From Prevotellaceae bacterium (GTDB taxonomy: Bacteria > Bacteroidota > Bacteroidia > Bacteroidales > UBA932), in the NCBI GenBank assembly GCA_031259225.1, contig JAIRLT010000209.1:1-5324 (forward strand): a DNA stretch of 5,324 nucleotides, written 5' to 3'. Every line of letters begins with the position of its first letter. Position 1 is the stretch's first letter. The notes beneath the pieces are model-generated. The model worked only from the letters and a program-made list of their open reading frames with translations, was not told the origin of the DNA and made no database searches. Shown here one piece after another: positions 1 to 5,324 of the stretch. Both the position numbers and the translations under genes were made by a program.

Positions 1-33
1 TTGAAATTATTTTTCTTCGCTTTAAACAAAAAA

Positions 34-64
34 TTCGATAATCAAAAAAAAATTACTATTTTTG
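34..64 (+). promoter_or_regulatory. House-keeping promoter of the PpiD-like gene
   Basis: TATTTTTG at 57-64 is an exact match to the Bacteroidota -7 box TAnnTTTG. TTCG at 34-37 sits 19 bp upstream and is a one-mismatch version of the -33 box TTTG, with the expected spacing. Transcription would begin near 71-72, giving a 5' leader of about 25 nt before the ATG at 96. The surrounding DNA is very A/T rich. No Shine-Dalgarno sequence precedes the ATG, as is usual in this phylum. The start site is inferred from spacing only. Confidence 0.7.
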
Positions 65-95
65 CGCTCCAATAAAAAATTAAAACACATATACA

Positions 96-2228
96 ATGGC
101 AGTTTTAGAAAAAATCAGAGTACGCATGGGCGTGTTTATTACAGTAATCATTGGCCTGGCATTGATATCGTTCATTGTGGACGCAGATACGTTGAGTTCG
201 CTCCGCTCTGTGTTTTCCTCGCAAAACGACGTCGGGAAAATAAACGGGAAAAATATTTCTTACCAAGACTTTATCAAGCGGCAGGAATATTATGTCCAAA
301 TAAACACCTTGTTTACGGGCGGCGGCTCGTTGAGCGAAGAATTGCAGGATCAAATAAACGACCAGGTATGGCAGGATTTTTTCCGGGAAGAAGTCTTGAA
401 CCCGCAGTATGAAAAAAGCGGCATTGAAATATCCGCCAAAGAACTGGTGGACTTGACGCAGGGACGTTTTATTTCCCCGGTATTACAGCGCGACCCCGTG
501 TTCTGGGGCGAAGAAGGCACGTTCAGCCGGGCGAATGTCCTTAACTTTATCGGCAGCATCAACAGCGACCCCACCGGCATGCGCGCTGCCTATTGGCAAT
601 ATTGCGAAGAACGCATGCGCAATGCCCAATTACTGGAAAAATACATGTCGTTATTGACGCAAAGCCGTTATAGCAATTCATTGGAATTAAAACGCAAAGT
701 AGCCGACCGGAATACGACCATTGATATTAGCTATGTGGCGCAAACCATTAATTCCGCTCGTGATACTTCCATCCAAATCAGCCCTGCGGCAATGCGGCAA
801 TATTATAAAAAATATATCAAACAGTTTGCCCAGCCTGCCGATGAACGCGATATAGAATTGGTTGCTTTTCCGGTAGAGCCGTCGGACGAAGATATCCGCC
901 GGACGGAAGAAACAATGACAAAAATCTATGATGAATTTACCACCGTAAAAGTGGACGATTTGGGTAGTTTCGTGTCGCGCAATTCCGATGTGCCTTTTTC
1001 CGGCAAGTACTATAAAAAGAACGAGCTTCCGGCAACGTTGGATAGCTTTGCGTTTCGCGCTACCGTTAAAGATATTCTTCCGGTTTACCGCGAAAACAAT
1101 ACGTTTTATACGGCGCGTGTCATTCTCTCCCGCATGATGCCCGATTCGGTGCAAGCCCGCCATATCCTCATTCAAAACGCCAGTAAAGAAGCCAGCAACC
1201 AGTTAGCCGATAGTTTAATAAATGTATTAAACCGCGGTGCGAATTTCGGCTATATTGCACAACAATATTCCGCCGACCAAGCCGCTAACCGCAATGAAGG
1301 CGATTTGGGATGGTTCACACAAGGCGTGATGGTAAAGGCATTCAACGATACTTGTTTTGTTATTCCCAAAAATAAATTGGTGAAAATAGAAACCAATTTC
1401 GGCATACACATCGTGGAAGTAACCGACCGCAGCCCGGAAGAACGCATGGTGCAATTGGCAATGATAGAAAAAACCGCTCATCCCGGAAAGGCAACGTATC
1501 AAACTGTTTTTTCCGAAGCAAATAACCTGGCGTCGGAAAGCACGCACCAAGAACAATTGAGGGAAATGGCTGCCGGGAAGAATTTAACCGTTGTGCCTGC
1601 CTATTCATTAAATGAAGGGCAAAAAAGCTTGTCGGCGTTGCCCGACGTTAATGTGCGCGACCTGGTGCGGTGGGTGTATGAAGCAAAAATAGGCGATGTT
1701 TCGCCGGTATTGACTGTTGGCAATTATTTTGTAGTGGCGTCGCTAACGGCAGTACGAAATCAGGGAACGCTGCCTTTTGAGCAGGTGCAACCGGAGATAG
1801 AAAGCATTTTGCAGAAAGAACAAAAAATCGAACAACTGGCGCAACAAATGAAAGCGGCGGCTGCCGGCGCAACAACCATTGACGAGGTCGCAGAAAAAAA
1901 CGGTCTTATGGTGAATACCGCTACCGATATTTCTTTTGCCGGCAGCAGCTTCATTAGCGGCGCCGGATTGGAACCGAAATTGCAAGGCAGCGTAACAGGC
2001 GCGCCGGAGAATGCTTTAACCGGACCGGTTAAAGGCTCATTGGGCGCTTATATATTTACGGTAACGCGCCGTTATACCGGTGCGGCATACACGATAGAAG
2101 AAGAAAAAACGCGCGAACAATACCTGGAAAAATACGACCAAATGACTTTGATGCAACGGTACCAAGAATTTTATGATGTTCTGGAAAAATCGGCGGATGT
2201 GCAAGACCGGCGCGGACGCTTCTTTTAG
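96..2228 (+). CDS. ppiD: PpiD/SurA-type membrane-anchored periplasmic peptidyl-prolyl isomerase (chaperone)
   Basis: A 710-residue protein of the PpiD-like family that helps fold proteins emerging into the periplasm. After a short basic N-terminus (MAVLEKIRVRMG), one hydrophobic segment at residues 12-28 anchors it in the inner membrane with the rest in the periplasm. Residues about 40-230 form the SurA/PpiD-type N-terminal chaperone region, beginning at VGKINGKNISYQDF. A parvulin rotamase domain lies at about 350-445, with ARHILI at 354-359, GDLGWF at 402-407 and FGIHIVEV at 435-442. The two histidines expected in an active parvulin fold (H356, H438) are present, so activity is plausible. 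A second, degenerate parvulin-like stretch may lie at about 500-555 (AKIGDVSPVLTVGNYFVVA). The length suits Bacteroidota homologues. The ATG was chosen because it directly precedes the anchor and follows the promoter by about 30 nt. The gene appears monocistronic, ending at a hairpin terminator. Confidence 0.92.
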   Translation: MAVLEKIRVRMGVFITVIIGLALISFIVDADTLSSLRSVFSSQNDVGKINGKNISYQDFIKRQEYYVQINTLFTGGGSLSEELQDQINDQVWQDFFREEVLNPQYEKSGIEISAKELVDLTQGRFISPVLQRDPVFWGEEGTFSRANVLNFIGSINSDPTGMRAAYWQYCEERMRNAQLLEKYMSLLTQSRYSNSLELKRKVADRNTTIDISYVAQTINSARDTSIQISPAAMRQYYKKYIKQFAQPADERDIELVAFPVEPSDEDIRRTEETMTKIYDEFTTVKVDDLGSFVSRNSDVPFSGKYYKKNELPATLDSFAFRATVKDILPVYRENNTFYTARVILSRMMPDSVQARHILIQNASKEASNQLADSLINVLNRGANFGYIAQQYSADQAANRNEGDLGWFTQGVMVKAFNDTCFVIPKNKLVKIETNFGIHIVEVTDRSPEERMVQLAMIEKTAHPGKATYQTVFSEANNLASESTHQEQLREMAAGKNLTVVPAYSLNEGQKSLSALPDVNVRDLVRWVYEAKIGDVSPVLTVGNYFVVASLTAVRNQGTLPFEQVQPEIESILQKEQKIEQLAQQMKAAAAGATTIDEVAEKNGLMVNTATDISFAGSSFISGAGLEPKLQGSVTGAPENALTGPVKGSLGAYIFTVTRRYTGAAYTIEEEKTREQYLEKYDQMTLMQRYQEFYDVLEKSADVQDRRGRFF

Positions 2229-2246
2229 AAAAAAGATAGGAAAAAG

Positions 2247-2278
2247 AAAACCGGTAAGTTGTACTTACCGGTTTTTTT
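2247..2278. terminator. Bidirectional rho-independent terminator between convergent genes
   Basis: A perfect 9-bp stem, CCGGTAAGT (2251-2259) with ACTTACCGG (2263-2271), closes a 3-nt loop TGT. It is flanked by AAAA (2247-2250) and seven T's (2272-2278), which adds A-T pairs and gives a U-tract for plus-strand transcripts. On the minus strand the same stem is followed by a TTTTCTTTTT tract (from 2250 leftwards), so it can stop both converging transcripts. It begins 18 nt after the ppiD stop codon. Its T-run overlaps the stop codon (2277-2279) of the minus-strand gene, so no sequence separates that gene's end from its terminator. Confidence 0.92.
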
Positions 2279-2828
2279 AGTACCTGTTCCGGCTGAGTAT
2301 CTGTAATAGTATTTCTTTAAATAATTGGTCGGCATGGTAATAACGTGCTACTTTTTTGGACGGCAGGATAAGGATGAATTTTTTAAAATATTCTTTTTGC
2401 AAGGCTGCATCCTGTTCGATACACAATATATAGGCGTCCAATAAAGCTTTCAATTCGCCGTCGGAAACAGCTTCCAGTGTTTGTGGCGAAGAAATCTGGT
2501 ACAATAATTTATTTTTCCGGTCGATAAGCCCTTCCCTTTTTTTGAAATATTCGTTGTACAATGGCCAGAACTGTGCGGCTTCTATCGGCGTAAGCCCTAT
2601 GCTATTGGTAAAAAACGCCACTTTATAACTTTGGATTTGTTGCATCCTCGTTTCATATGAATTTCCTTCTAACCGGAATTCCAATCCGAAAGTGGAACCA
2701 ATGATATTGCCTTGCTGGTCGCGGATAACAGAACGGGTGCTATCTATACGGTACGACTGCGCAAATAATGGAGTAGCTGCCGAAAAACCGGAAACTAAAC
2801 AAAGAAGTGTGATATATTTTTTTGTCAT
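2277..2828 (-). CDS. Exported LTXXQ/Spy-like protein, last gene of the sigma-factor operon
   Basis: A 183-residue protein with a clear signal peptide: MTKK, a hydrophobic stretch at residues 5-22, and a likely signal peptidase I cleavage after LFA at residue 23. C10 is not in a lipobox, so it is probably a soluble periplasmic protein. The mature part is charged and probably mostly helical. Residues 77-98 (IGLTPIEAAQFWPLYNEYF and following) resemble the 'LTPEEA..FWP.YNEY' motif of Bacteroidota relatives of the Spy/CpxP (LTXXQ) family. Residues 155-178 (LPSKKVARYYHADQLFKEI and following) match the second half of that motif. Such proteins are thought to bind unfolded proteins or act as periplasmic stress sensors. 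It starts 14 nt after the stop of the membrane protein gene and is surely co-transcribed with it. Its own function is unproven; the family link is by motif recognition only. Confidence 0.8.
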   Translation of the reverse strand: MTKKYITLLCLVSGFSAATPLFAQSYRIDSTRSVIRDQQGNIIGSTFGLEFRLEGNSYETRMQQIQSYKVAFFTNSIGLTPIEAAQFWPLYNEYFKKREGLIDRKNKLLYQISSPQTLEAVSDGELKALLDAYILCIEQDAALQKEYFKKFILILPSKKVARYYHADQLFKEILLQILSRNRY

Positions 2829-2842
2829 AGTGTTTTCCGTTT

Positions 2843-3364
2843 TTAGTACGTAGCAGCAATATCATGTAAACTCACATCGGCATCGGCAAGATAGCGGATA
2901 ATAGCATCGTCGTCCATTTCGACTACTACCGGTTGCCGTTCGGTGCTTTCATGCTTCGGATTATTGGCTACAGCTTGAATTAACGCAGGTTCGTCAATGA
3001 TTTGAGCCAGGTAATTCGGGAAAGATCCGGCATAATGTTTTTCCGAAGCAGTTGTGGAAGTCCAGAGTAAAGCGGAAACGCCATACCCCACGCTTATTAA
3101 TAATACAAAACTGGCGGCAAATGCCAATTGGGTACGCAGCGGTTGCCAACGTAATACAGGCGTTTGTCGTTTGGCATTGGCGACGTTTCCGGTTATGCGT
3201 TCTTGCAATGCGCCGAAATAGCCTTCGGGAACAGTAAATACATTTCGTTTTAATTCGCTGTTGAGCGCAACACTTTTGCGTATAGAGAACGTCTCGAAAT
3301 AATTTTCGGGTACAACAAAGGGGTTGTGTTGTAATTCGCTGTTGAGTGTAACCCTGTGTTTCAT
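2843..3364 (-). CDS. Single-pass membrane protein with VPEGYF motifs, probable anti-sigma factor
   Basis: A 173-residue protein directly downstream (42 nt) of the ECF sigma gene, the usual place for its anti-sigma factor. The N-terminal cytoplasmic part (about 1-76) holds two copies of a 27-residue unit, V5-S31 and V32-T58. Each contains LNSEL and an F.VPE.YF motif (NPFVVPENYF; NVFTVPEGYF) of the kind found in small Bacteroidota proteins encoded beside sigma factors. One transmembrane segment spans about 79-100, followed by a roughly 70-residue periplasmic tail ending with an acidic helix, MDDDAIIRYLADADVSLHDI. There is no cysteine in the protein, so it is not a zinc-type (HxxxCxxC) anti-sigma domain. 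No catalytic motif is visible. The anti-sigma role is inferred from topology and position; it could also be a membrane scaffold for the sigma factor or the Spy-like protein. Confidence 0.75.
   Translation of the reverse strand: MKHRVTLNSELQHNPFVVPENYFETFSIRKSVALNSELKRNVFTVPEGYFGALQERITGNVANAKRQTPVLRWQPLRTQLAFAASFVLLISVGYGVSALLWTSTTASEKHYAGSFPNYLAQIIDEPALIQAVANNPKHESTERQPVVVEMDDDAIIRYLADADVSLHDIAATY
3191..3352 (-). repeat. In-frame tandem duplication of an 81-bp unit inside the putative anti-sigma gene
   Basis: Two adjacent 81-bp units (3272-3352 and 3191-3271) encode the 27-residue repeats V5-S31 and V32-T58. The DNA still shows common origin: TAATTCGCTGTTGAG is identical at 3332-3346 and 3251-3265, TTCGGG at 3305-3310 and 3224-3229, and CGAAATA at 3295-3301 and 3214-3220, all exactly 81 bp apart. 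By hand about three quarters of bases match across 3295-3352 versus 3214-3271. The remainder of the unit is more diverged. No other copy is seen in the window. Confidence 0.85.
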
Positions 3365-3406
3365 AGCTGTTGTTTTTGACTACTTTTTTTAGTAAAGGTT
3401 TAATAT

Positions 3407-3943
3407 TTATTCTTCCATAAATTTCTCAATTTTTTGTACTGCATGATGATAAGATGCTTTCAGCGCACCTACGGAAGTGTCCAAAACAGCGGACATATCT
3501 TCATATTTCATTTCTTCAAAATAGCGCATATTAAAAACCACCCGTTGTTTTTCGGGTAACTTTAAAATCGCTTTCTGTAATTTTTTCTGGATAGCGTCTC
3601 CGTTGAAGTGCGGGTCATCCTCGATAGAATTACTTAGGTGCCGTTCTACATCTACCAAGGGTAAGAAAAATTTGGTACGTTTCTTTTTCAAAAAGGTCAG
3701 CGATTCATTGGTTGCAATCCGGTATAACCATGTAAACAATTGCGAATCGCCGCGAAATTCCGGCAAGGCATTCCATGCTTTGATAAAGGTATTCTGCAAT
3801 ACATCATCGGTGTCGTCGTGAGAAATAATTATCTTGCGGATATGCCAATAAAGCCGTTCCCTGTATTTATTTACAATAAGGTTAAACGCATAATCGGGGT
3901 TATCGCTTTCAAGGAATAATTGTACCAGTTCTTTATCTGTCAC
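3407..3943 (-). CDS. ECF-type RNA polymerase sigma factor (sigma-70 family)
   Basis: A 178-residue two-domain sigma factor that directs RNA polymerase to a dedicated set of promoters. Region 2 spans about 17-88, with the core-binding helix DDTDDVLQNTFIKAW at 43-57 and FRGDSQLFTWLYRIATNE (63-80) as the -10 recognition part. A linker rich in charged residues follows (about 88-118). Region 4 spans about 119-176, with LPEKQRVVFNMRYFEEM (129-145) and the helix-turn-helix region YEDMSAVLDTSVGALKASYH (147-166) that reads the -35 element. There is no region 1 or 3, as expected for the ECF class. The start codon is GTG: an in-frame TAA lies two codons upstream and the next internal Met is residue 139, so no ATG start is possible. 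It lies 65 nt after the transketolase stop and 42 nt before its probable anti-sigma gene. The target regulon cannot be told from this window. Confidence 0.93.
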   Translation of the reverse strand: MTDKELVQLFLESDNPDYAFNLIVNKYRERLYWHIRKIIISHDDTDDVLQNTFIKAWNALPEFRGDSQLFTWLYRIATNESLTFLKKKRTKFFLPLVDVERHLSNSIEDDPHFNGDAIQKKLQKAILKLPEKQRVVFNMRYFEEMKYEDMSAVLDTSVGALKASYHHAVQKIEKFMEE

Positions 3944-4008
3944 TGCTTAATCACGGTTTTTAAGGCACGGTGGTTTCATTTCCCCCACTCCGAGGCGGTG
4001 GAATGGGA

Positions 4009-4971
4009 TCATGCCTGTTTTCTTTTTATTACTTTCTCTACGGCTTCTACAATATGCGCACTATCCAAACCATATGCCGCCAACATTTCCGCCGGTTTCC
4101 CGCTTTGACCGAATTTATCATCAACGGCTATGTATTCCATGGGCGCCGGCAGGCGGCGTGCCAGCAACTGGGCGATGCTATCGCCTAAGCCGCCGTTACG
4201 CAGGTGTTCTTCTGCCGTAACAACAGCGCGGGTTTTCGCTACCGAGCGCAACACCGTTTCCTCGTCTAAGGGTTTTATCGTATGAATGTTTACCAGTTCT
4301 ACCGAAATACCTTTTTCCCGTAACTGTTGGGTAGCTACCAGCGCTTCCCAGACCAAATGACCGGTGGCAAAAACCGTTACATCCGCACCTTCGTACATGG
4401 TAATGGCTTTGCCTATTTCAAACGGTTGGTTTTCGGGTGTAAAATTCGGTACCGGCGGGCGACCGAAACGCAAATATACCGGTCCTTTGTACACGGCGGC
4501 AGCCAGCGTGGCGGCTTTGGTTTGATTGTAATCGCACGGGTTAATAACCGTCAGGTGCGGCAACATTTTCATCAATCCGAGGTCTTCCATTATTTGGTGT
4601 GTCGCGCCGTCTTCCCCTAAGGTAATGCCGGCATGTGATGCGGCAATTTTTACATTCGTATTCGAATACGCCACCGATTGCCGGATTTGGTCATACACCC
4701 GCCCGGACGCAAATGCCGCAAAGGTTCCGGTAAACGGTACCTTACCGCTTAAAGCCAGCCCGGCGGCTGTGTTAATCATATTGGCTTCGGCGATGCCGCA
4801 TTGAATAAAACGTTCGGGAAAAGCCGCTGCAAACGCATCCATCTTGACCGATTCCTTCAAATCGGCGCAGAGCGCTACTACTGCGGGATTATGCTTTCCT
4901 GCTTCAAGCAATCCGGCGCCAAAACCGGCGCGGGCGTCTTTGTTTCCGGTATTTGTATAATTAGTTTCCAT
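4009..4971 (-). CDS. Transketolase, C-terminal subunit of a split enzyme
   Basis: A 320-residue protein equal to the C-terminal half of transketolase, which moves two-carbon ketol units between sugar phosphates in the non-oxidative pentose phosphate pathway (cytoplasm, thiamine diphosphate-dependent). Residues about 10-172 form the pyrimidine-binding domain. It includes the catalytic glutamate E62 in CGIAEANM, the FAAFASGRVYDQIRQSVAYS segment (84-103), H113 in ASHAG, GEDGATHQ (119-126) and the phosphate-contacting RFGRP (168-172). The C-terminal transketolase domain follows at about 188-312, with TIKPLDEETV (231-240) and EEHLRNGGLG (254-263). The diphosphate-binding N-terminal half (a separate protein of about 270-280 residues in split systems) is needed for activity, but no such gene lies in the 353 bp upstream or just downstream. 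The ATG follows a clear -7 box by about 20 nt. The DXS family is a less likely alternative because the protein lacks the N-terminal half entirely and its motifs match split transketolases. Confidence 0.9.
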   Translation of the reverse strand: METNYTNTGNKDARAGFGAGLLEAGKHNPAVVALCADLKESVKMDAFAAAFPERFIQCGIAEANMINTAAGLALSGKVPFTGTFAAFASGRVYDQIRQSVAYSNTNVKIAASHAGITLGEDGATHQIMEDLGLMKMLPHLTVINPCDYNQTKAATLAAAVYKGPVYLRFGRPPVPNFTPENQPFEIGKAITMYEGADVTVFATGHLVWEALVATQQLREKGISVELVNIHTIKPLDEETVLRSVAKTRAVVTAEEHLRNGGLGDSIAQLLARRLPAPMEYIAVDDKFGQSGKPAEMLAAYGLDSAHIVEAVEKVIKRKQA

Positions 4972-4991
4972 GCGACATAAATTGGTATAGG

Positions 4992-5022
4992 CAAAGATAC
5001 AAAAATTTTAATGAACCATGAA
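4992..5022 (-). promoter_or_regulatory. Promoter of the transketolase gene
   Basis: Read on the minus strand, TATCTTTG (4999 down to 4992) is an exact TAnnTTTG -7 box. The -33 position, 19 bp further upstream (5022-5019), reads TTCA, a poor match to TTTG, so the promoter is recognised mainly by its -7 box. Transcription should begin near 4985, giving a leader of about 14 nt before the ATG at 4971. Because no other promoter of this kind is seen between here and the sigma gene, read-through from this promoter may also feed the sigma operon. Confidence 0.65.
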
Positions 5023-5161
5023 TAATAGGTTAAGCGGGATGCGTAAAGCATTAAGCGAGTTTGCGCATCAAGGGAAATCAGAAATTATGAATTGGAATAA
5101 CGCTACTGCGCCTGTCACCACTTACGACTTATCGCAGCAGGCAGGAGCAAGTGGTAGGTAA
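5018..5161 (+). CDS. Doubtful 47-codon open frame
   Basis: ATG at 5018 opens a frame that ends at TAA 5159-5161. It begins MNNRLSGMRKALSEFAHQG and ends SQQAGASGR. I recognise no family, signal peptide, membrane segment or binding motif. No TAnnTTTG promoter lies just upstream on this strand, and the frame overlaps an inverted repeat at 5038-5069, which argues for a structural or degenerate origin. It is listed because it is the only open frame of any length in this gap and the local composition differs from the flanks. It may well be chance. Confidence 0.15.
   Translation: MNNRLSGMRKALSEFAHQGKSEIMNWNNATAPVTTYDLSQQAGASGR
5038..5069. repeat. Inverted repeat / hairpin upstream of the transketolase promoter
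   Basis: GATGCGTAAA (5038-5047) pairs with TTTGCGCATC (5060-5069): ten pairs including one G-T, with a 12-nt loop. No T-run follows on either strand, so it does not look like an intrinsic terminator. The heptamer TTAAGCG occurs at 5030-5036 and again in the loop at 5051-5057. The hairpin lies upstream of both divergent promoters' start sites, so it is in neither leader. It could be a protein binding site, part of a small RNA, or a remnant of a repeat family. Confidence 0.45.
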
Positions 5162-5186
5162 AATAAATTCAATTTAGTAAAAAAAA

Positions 5187-5217
5187 TTTGTAGATAAAAA
5201 ATATTGTTTTATATTTG
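5187..5217 (+). promoter_or_regulatory. Consensus Bacteroidota house-keeping promoter, strong
   Basis: TTTG at 5187-5190, a 19-bp spacer, then TATATTTG at 5210-5217: both boxes match the Bacteroidota consensus TTTG-N19-TAnnTTTG exactly. The DNA upstream (5161-5186) is almost entirely A and T with an eight-A run, which could act like an UP element. Transcription should begin near 5224 and run rightwards out of the window. This is the best promoter in the window and should serve a highly expressed gene or RNA operon beyond 5324. Confidence 0.8.
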
Positions 5218-5220
5218 CAG

Positions 5221-5324
5221 CGTTATAACGTTCTTTATGTATTGTGCCTGAAACTTGAGAAATTTCAACCACAGACGTATCATACTTAATATTATTAACG
5301 TGATTTTTGGTTTATTTTCTGTGG
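5221..5324 (+). promoter_or_regulatory. Start of a long transcript leader with palindrome and boxA-like string
   Basis: At the expected transcription start lies the perfect 10-bp palindrome CGTTATAACG (5221-5230). It overlaps CGTTCTTTA (5229-5237), which differs at one base from the boxA antitermination consensus CGCTCTTTA. At least 100 nt of A/T-rich leader follows with no plausible coding start: the ATG at 5237 is followed by a stop after four codons. CCACAGA (5269-5275) can pair with TCTGTGG at the very edge (5318-5324). These traits fit an rRNA operon leader, but the downstream gene is not in the window. Confidence 0.3.

Larger units (their letters stand above)
4972..5324. other. Intergenic region of 353 bp with divergent promoters and no confident gene
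   Basis: Three parts can be told apart. At 4972-5022 lies the transketolase promoter and short leader. At about 5030-5160 there is a stretch richer in G+C than its flanks, with a hairpin (5038-5069), a second weaker inverted repeat (ACCACTT 5117-5123 with AAGTGGT 5149-5155, loop 25 nt) and an open frame of 47 codons (5018-5161, plus strand). From 5161 on the DNA is very A/T rich and carries a strong plus-strand promoter whose leader runs off the window. No N-terminal transketolase half, tRNA or other recognisable gene is present. Confidence 0.7.

Noticed and set aside
62..412. 116-codon plus-strand open frame overlapping the start of the PpiD-like gene
   Set aside because: It is an out-of-frame shadow of the 710-residue protein, has no family resemblance and starts inside the promoter.
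687..1175. 162-codon minus-strand open frame
   Set aside because: It lies antisense and wholly inside the PpiD-like gene; its sequence shows no recognisable domain.
2797..2801. C10 of the Spy-like protein as a lipoprotein cysteine
   Set aside because: The preceding residues TLL do not form a lipobox (Leu at -1), and a normal cleavage site follows at residue 23.
3381..3394. TACT-T7-AGTA inverted repeat between the sigma and anti-sigma genes as a terminator
   Set aside because: The stem is only four weak pairs; it would not stop transcription and the genes look co-transcribed.
3981..4008. GC-rich imperfect hairpin between transketolase and sigma gene as a terminator
   Set aside because: The stem is broken by internal loops, and the minus-strand sequence after it has no U-tract.
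4973..4978. Out-of-frame ATG (minus strand, 4978) opening a five-codon frame that overlaps the transketolase start
   Set aside because: It would be only a few bases from the predicted transcript end and encodes MSHGN; such a short overlap is expected by chance.
5237..5251. ATG at 5237 as a gene start or leader peptide after the strong promoter
   Set aside because: It gives four codons (MYCA) then TGA, with no run of regulatory codons.

Overview
The window reads as chromosomal DNA of a member of the Bacteroidota, most likely Bacteroidales. Three points support this. Three promoters carry the phylum's house-keeping -7 box TAnnTTTG, one of them with an exact TTTG at a 19-bp spacing. The coding starts are not preceded by clear Shine-Dalgarno sequences. 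The protein families (a PpiD-like chaperone of about 710 residues, an ECF sigma factor followed by a 'VPEGYF' membrane protein and an LTXXQ-like periplasmic protein, and a split transketolase) are all typical of that phylum. I see no transposase, phage gene, CRISPR array, tRNA or rRNA body.

Layout. Positions 1-95 hold a promoter for a plus-strand gene at 96-2228, a membrane-anchored periplasmic peptidyl-prolyl isomerase/chaperone of the PpiD/SurA type. It ends at a strong hairpin (2247-2278) that also serves as terminator for the convergent minus-strand genes. Read on the minus strand, from right to left, these are a transketolase C-terminal subunit (4971-4009), an ECF sigma factor with a GTG start (3943-3407), a single-pass membrane protein that is the likely anti-sigma factor (3364-2843), and an exported LTXXQ/Spy-like protein (2828-2277). 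The last three are spaced 42 and 14 nt apart and look like one operon. They are separated from the transketolase by 65 nt with no obvious terminator or house-keeping promoter.

The right end (4972-5324) has no confident gene. It holds the transketolase promoter on the minus strand, a GC-richer island of about 140 bp with a hairpin and a doubtful 47-codon ORF, and a textbook plus-strand promoter at 5187-5217. That promoter drives an AT-rich leader running out of the window. The leader carries a palindrome and a boxA-like string just after the expected start site, which raises the possibility of an rRNA operon beyond the edge.

How the genes may work together: the sigma factor, membrane protein and periplasmic Spy-like protein form a plausible envelope-stress signalling cassette, lying tail to tail with an envelope folding factor. 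That functional link is inference. I found no clearly new biological system. The most distinctive points are the in-frame 81-bp tandem duplication in the N-terminus of the putative anti-sigma factor, the C-terminal transketolase half without its N-terminal partner beside it, and the unexplained intergenic island with divergent promoters.
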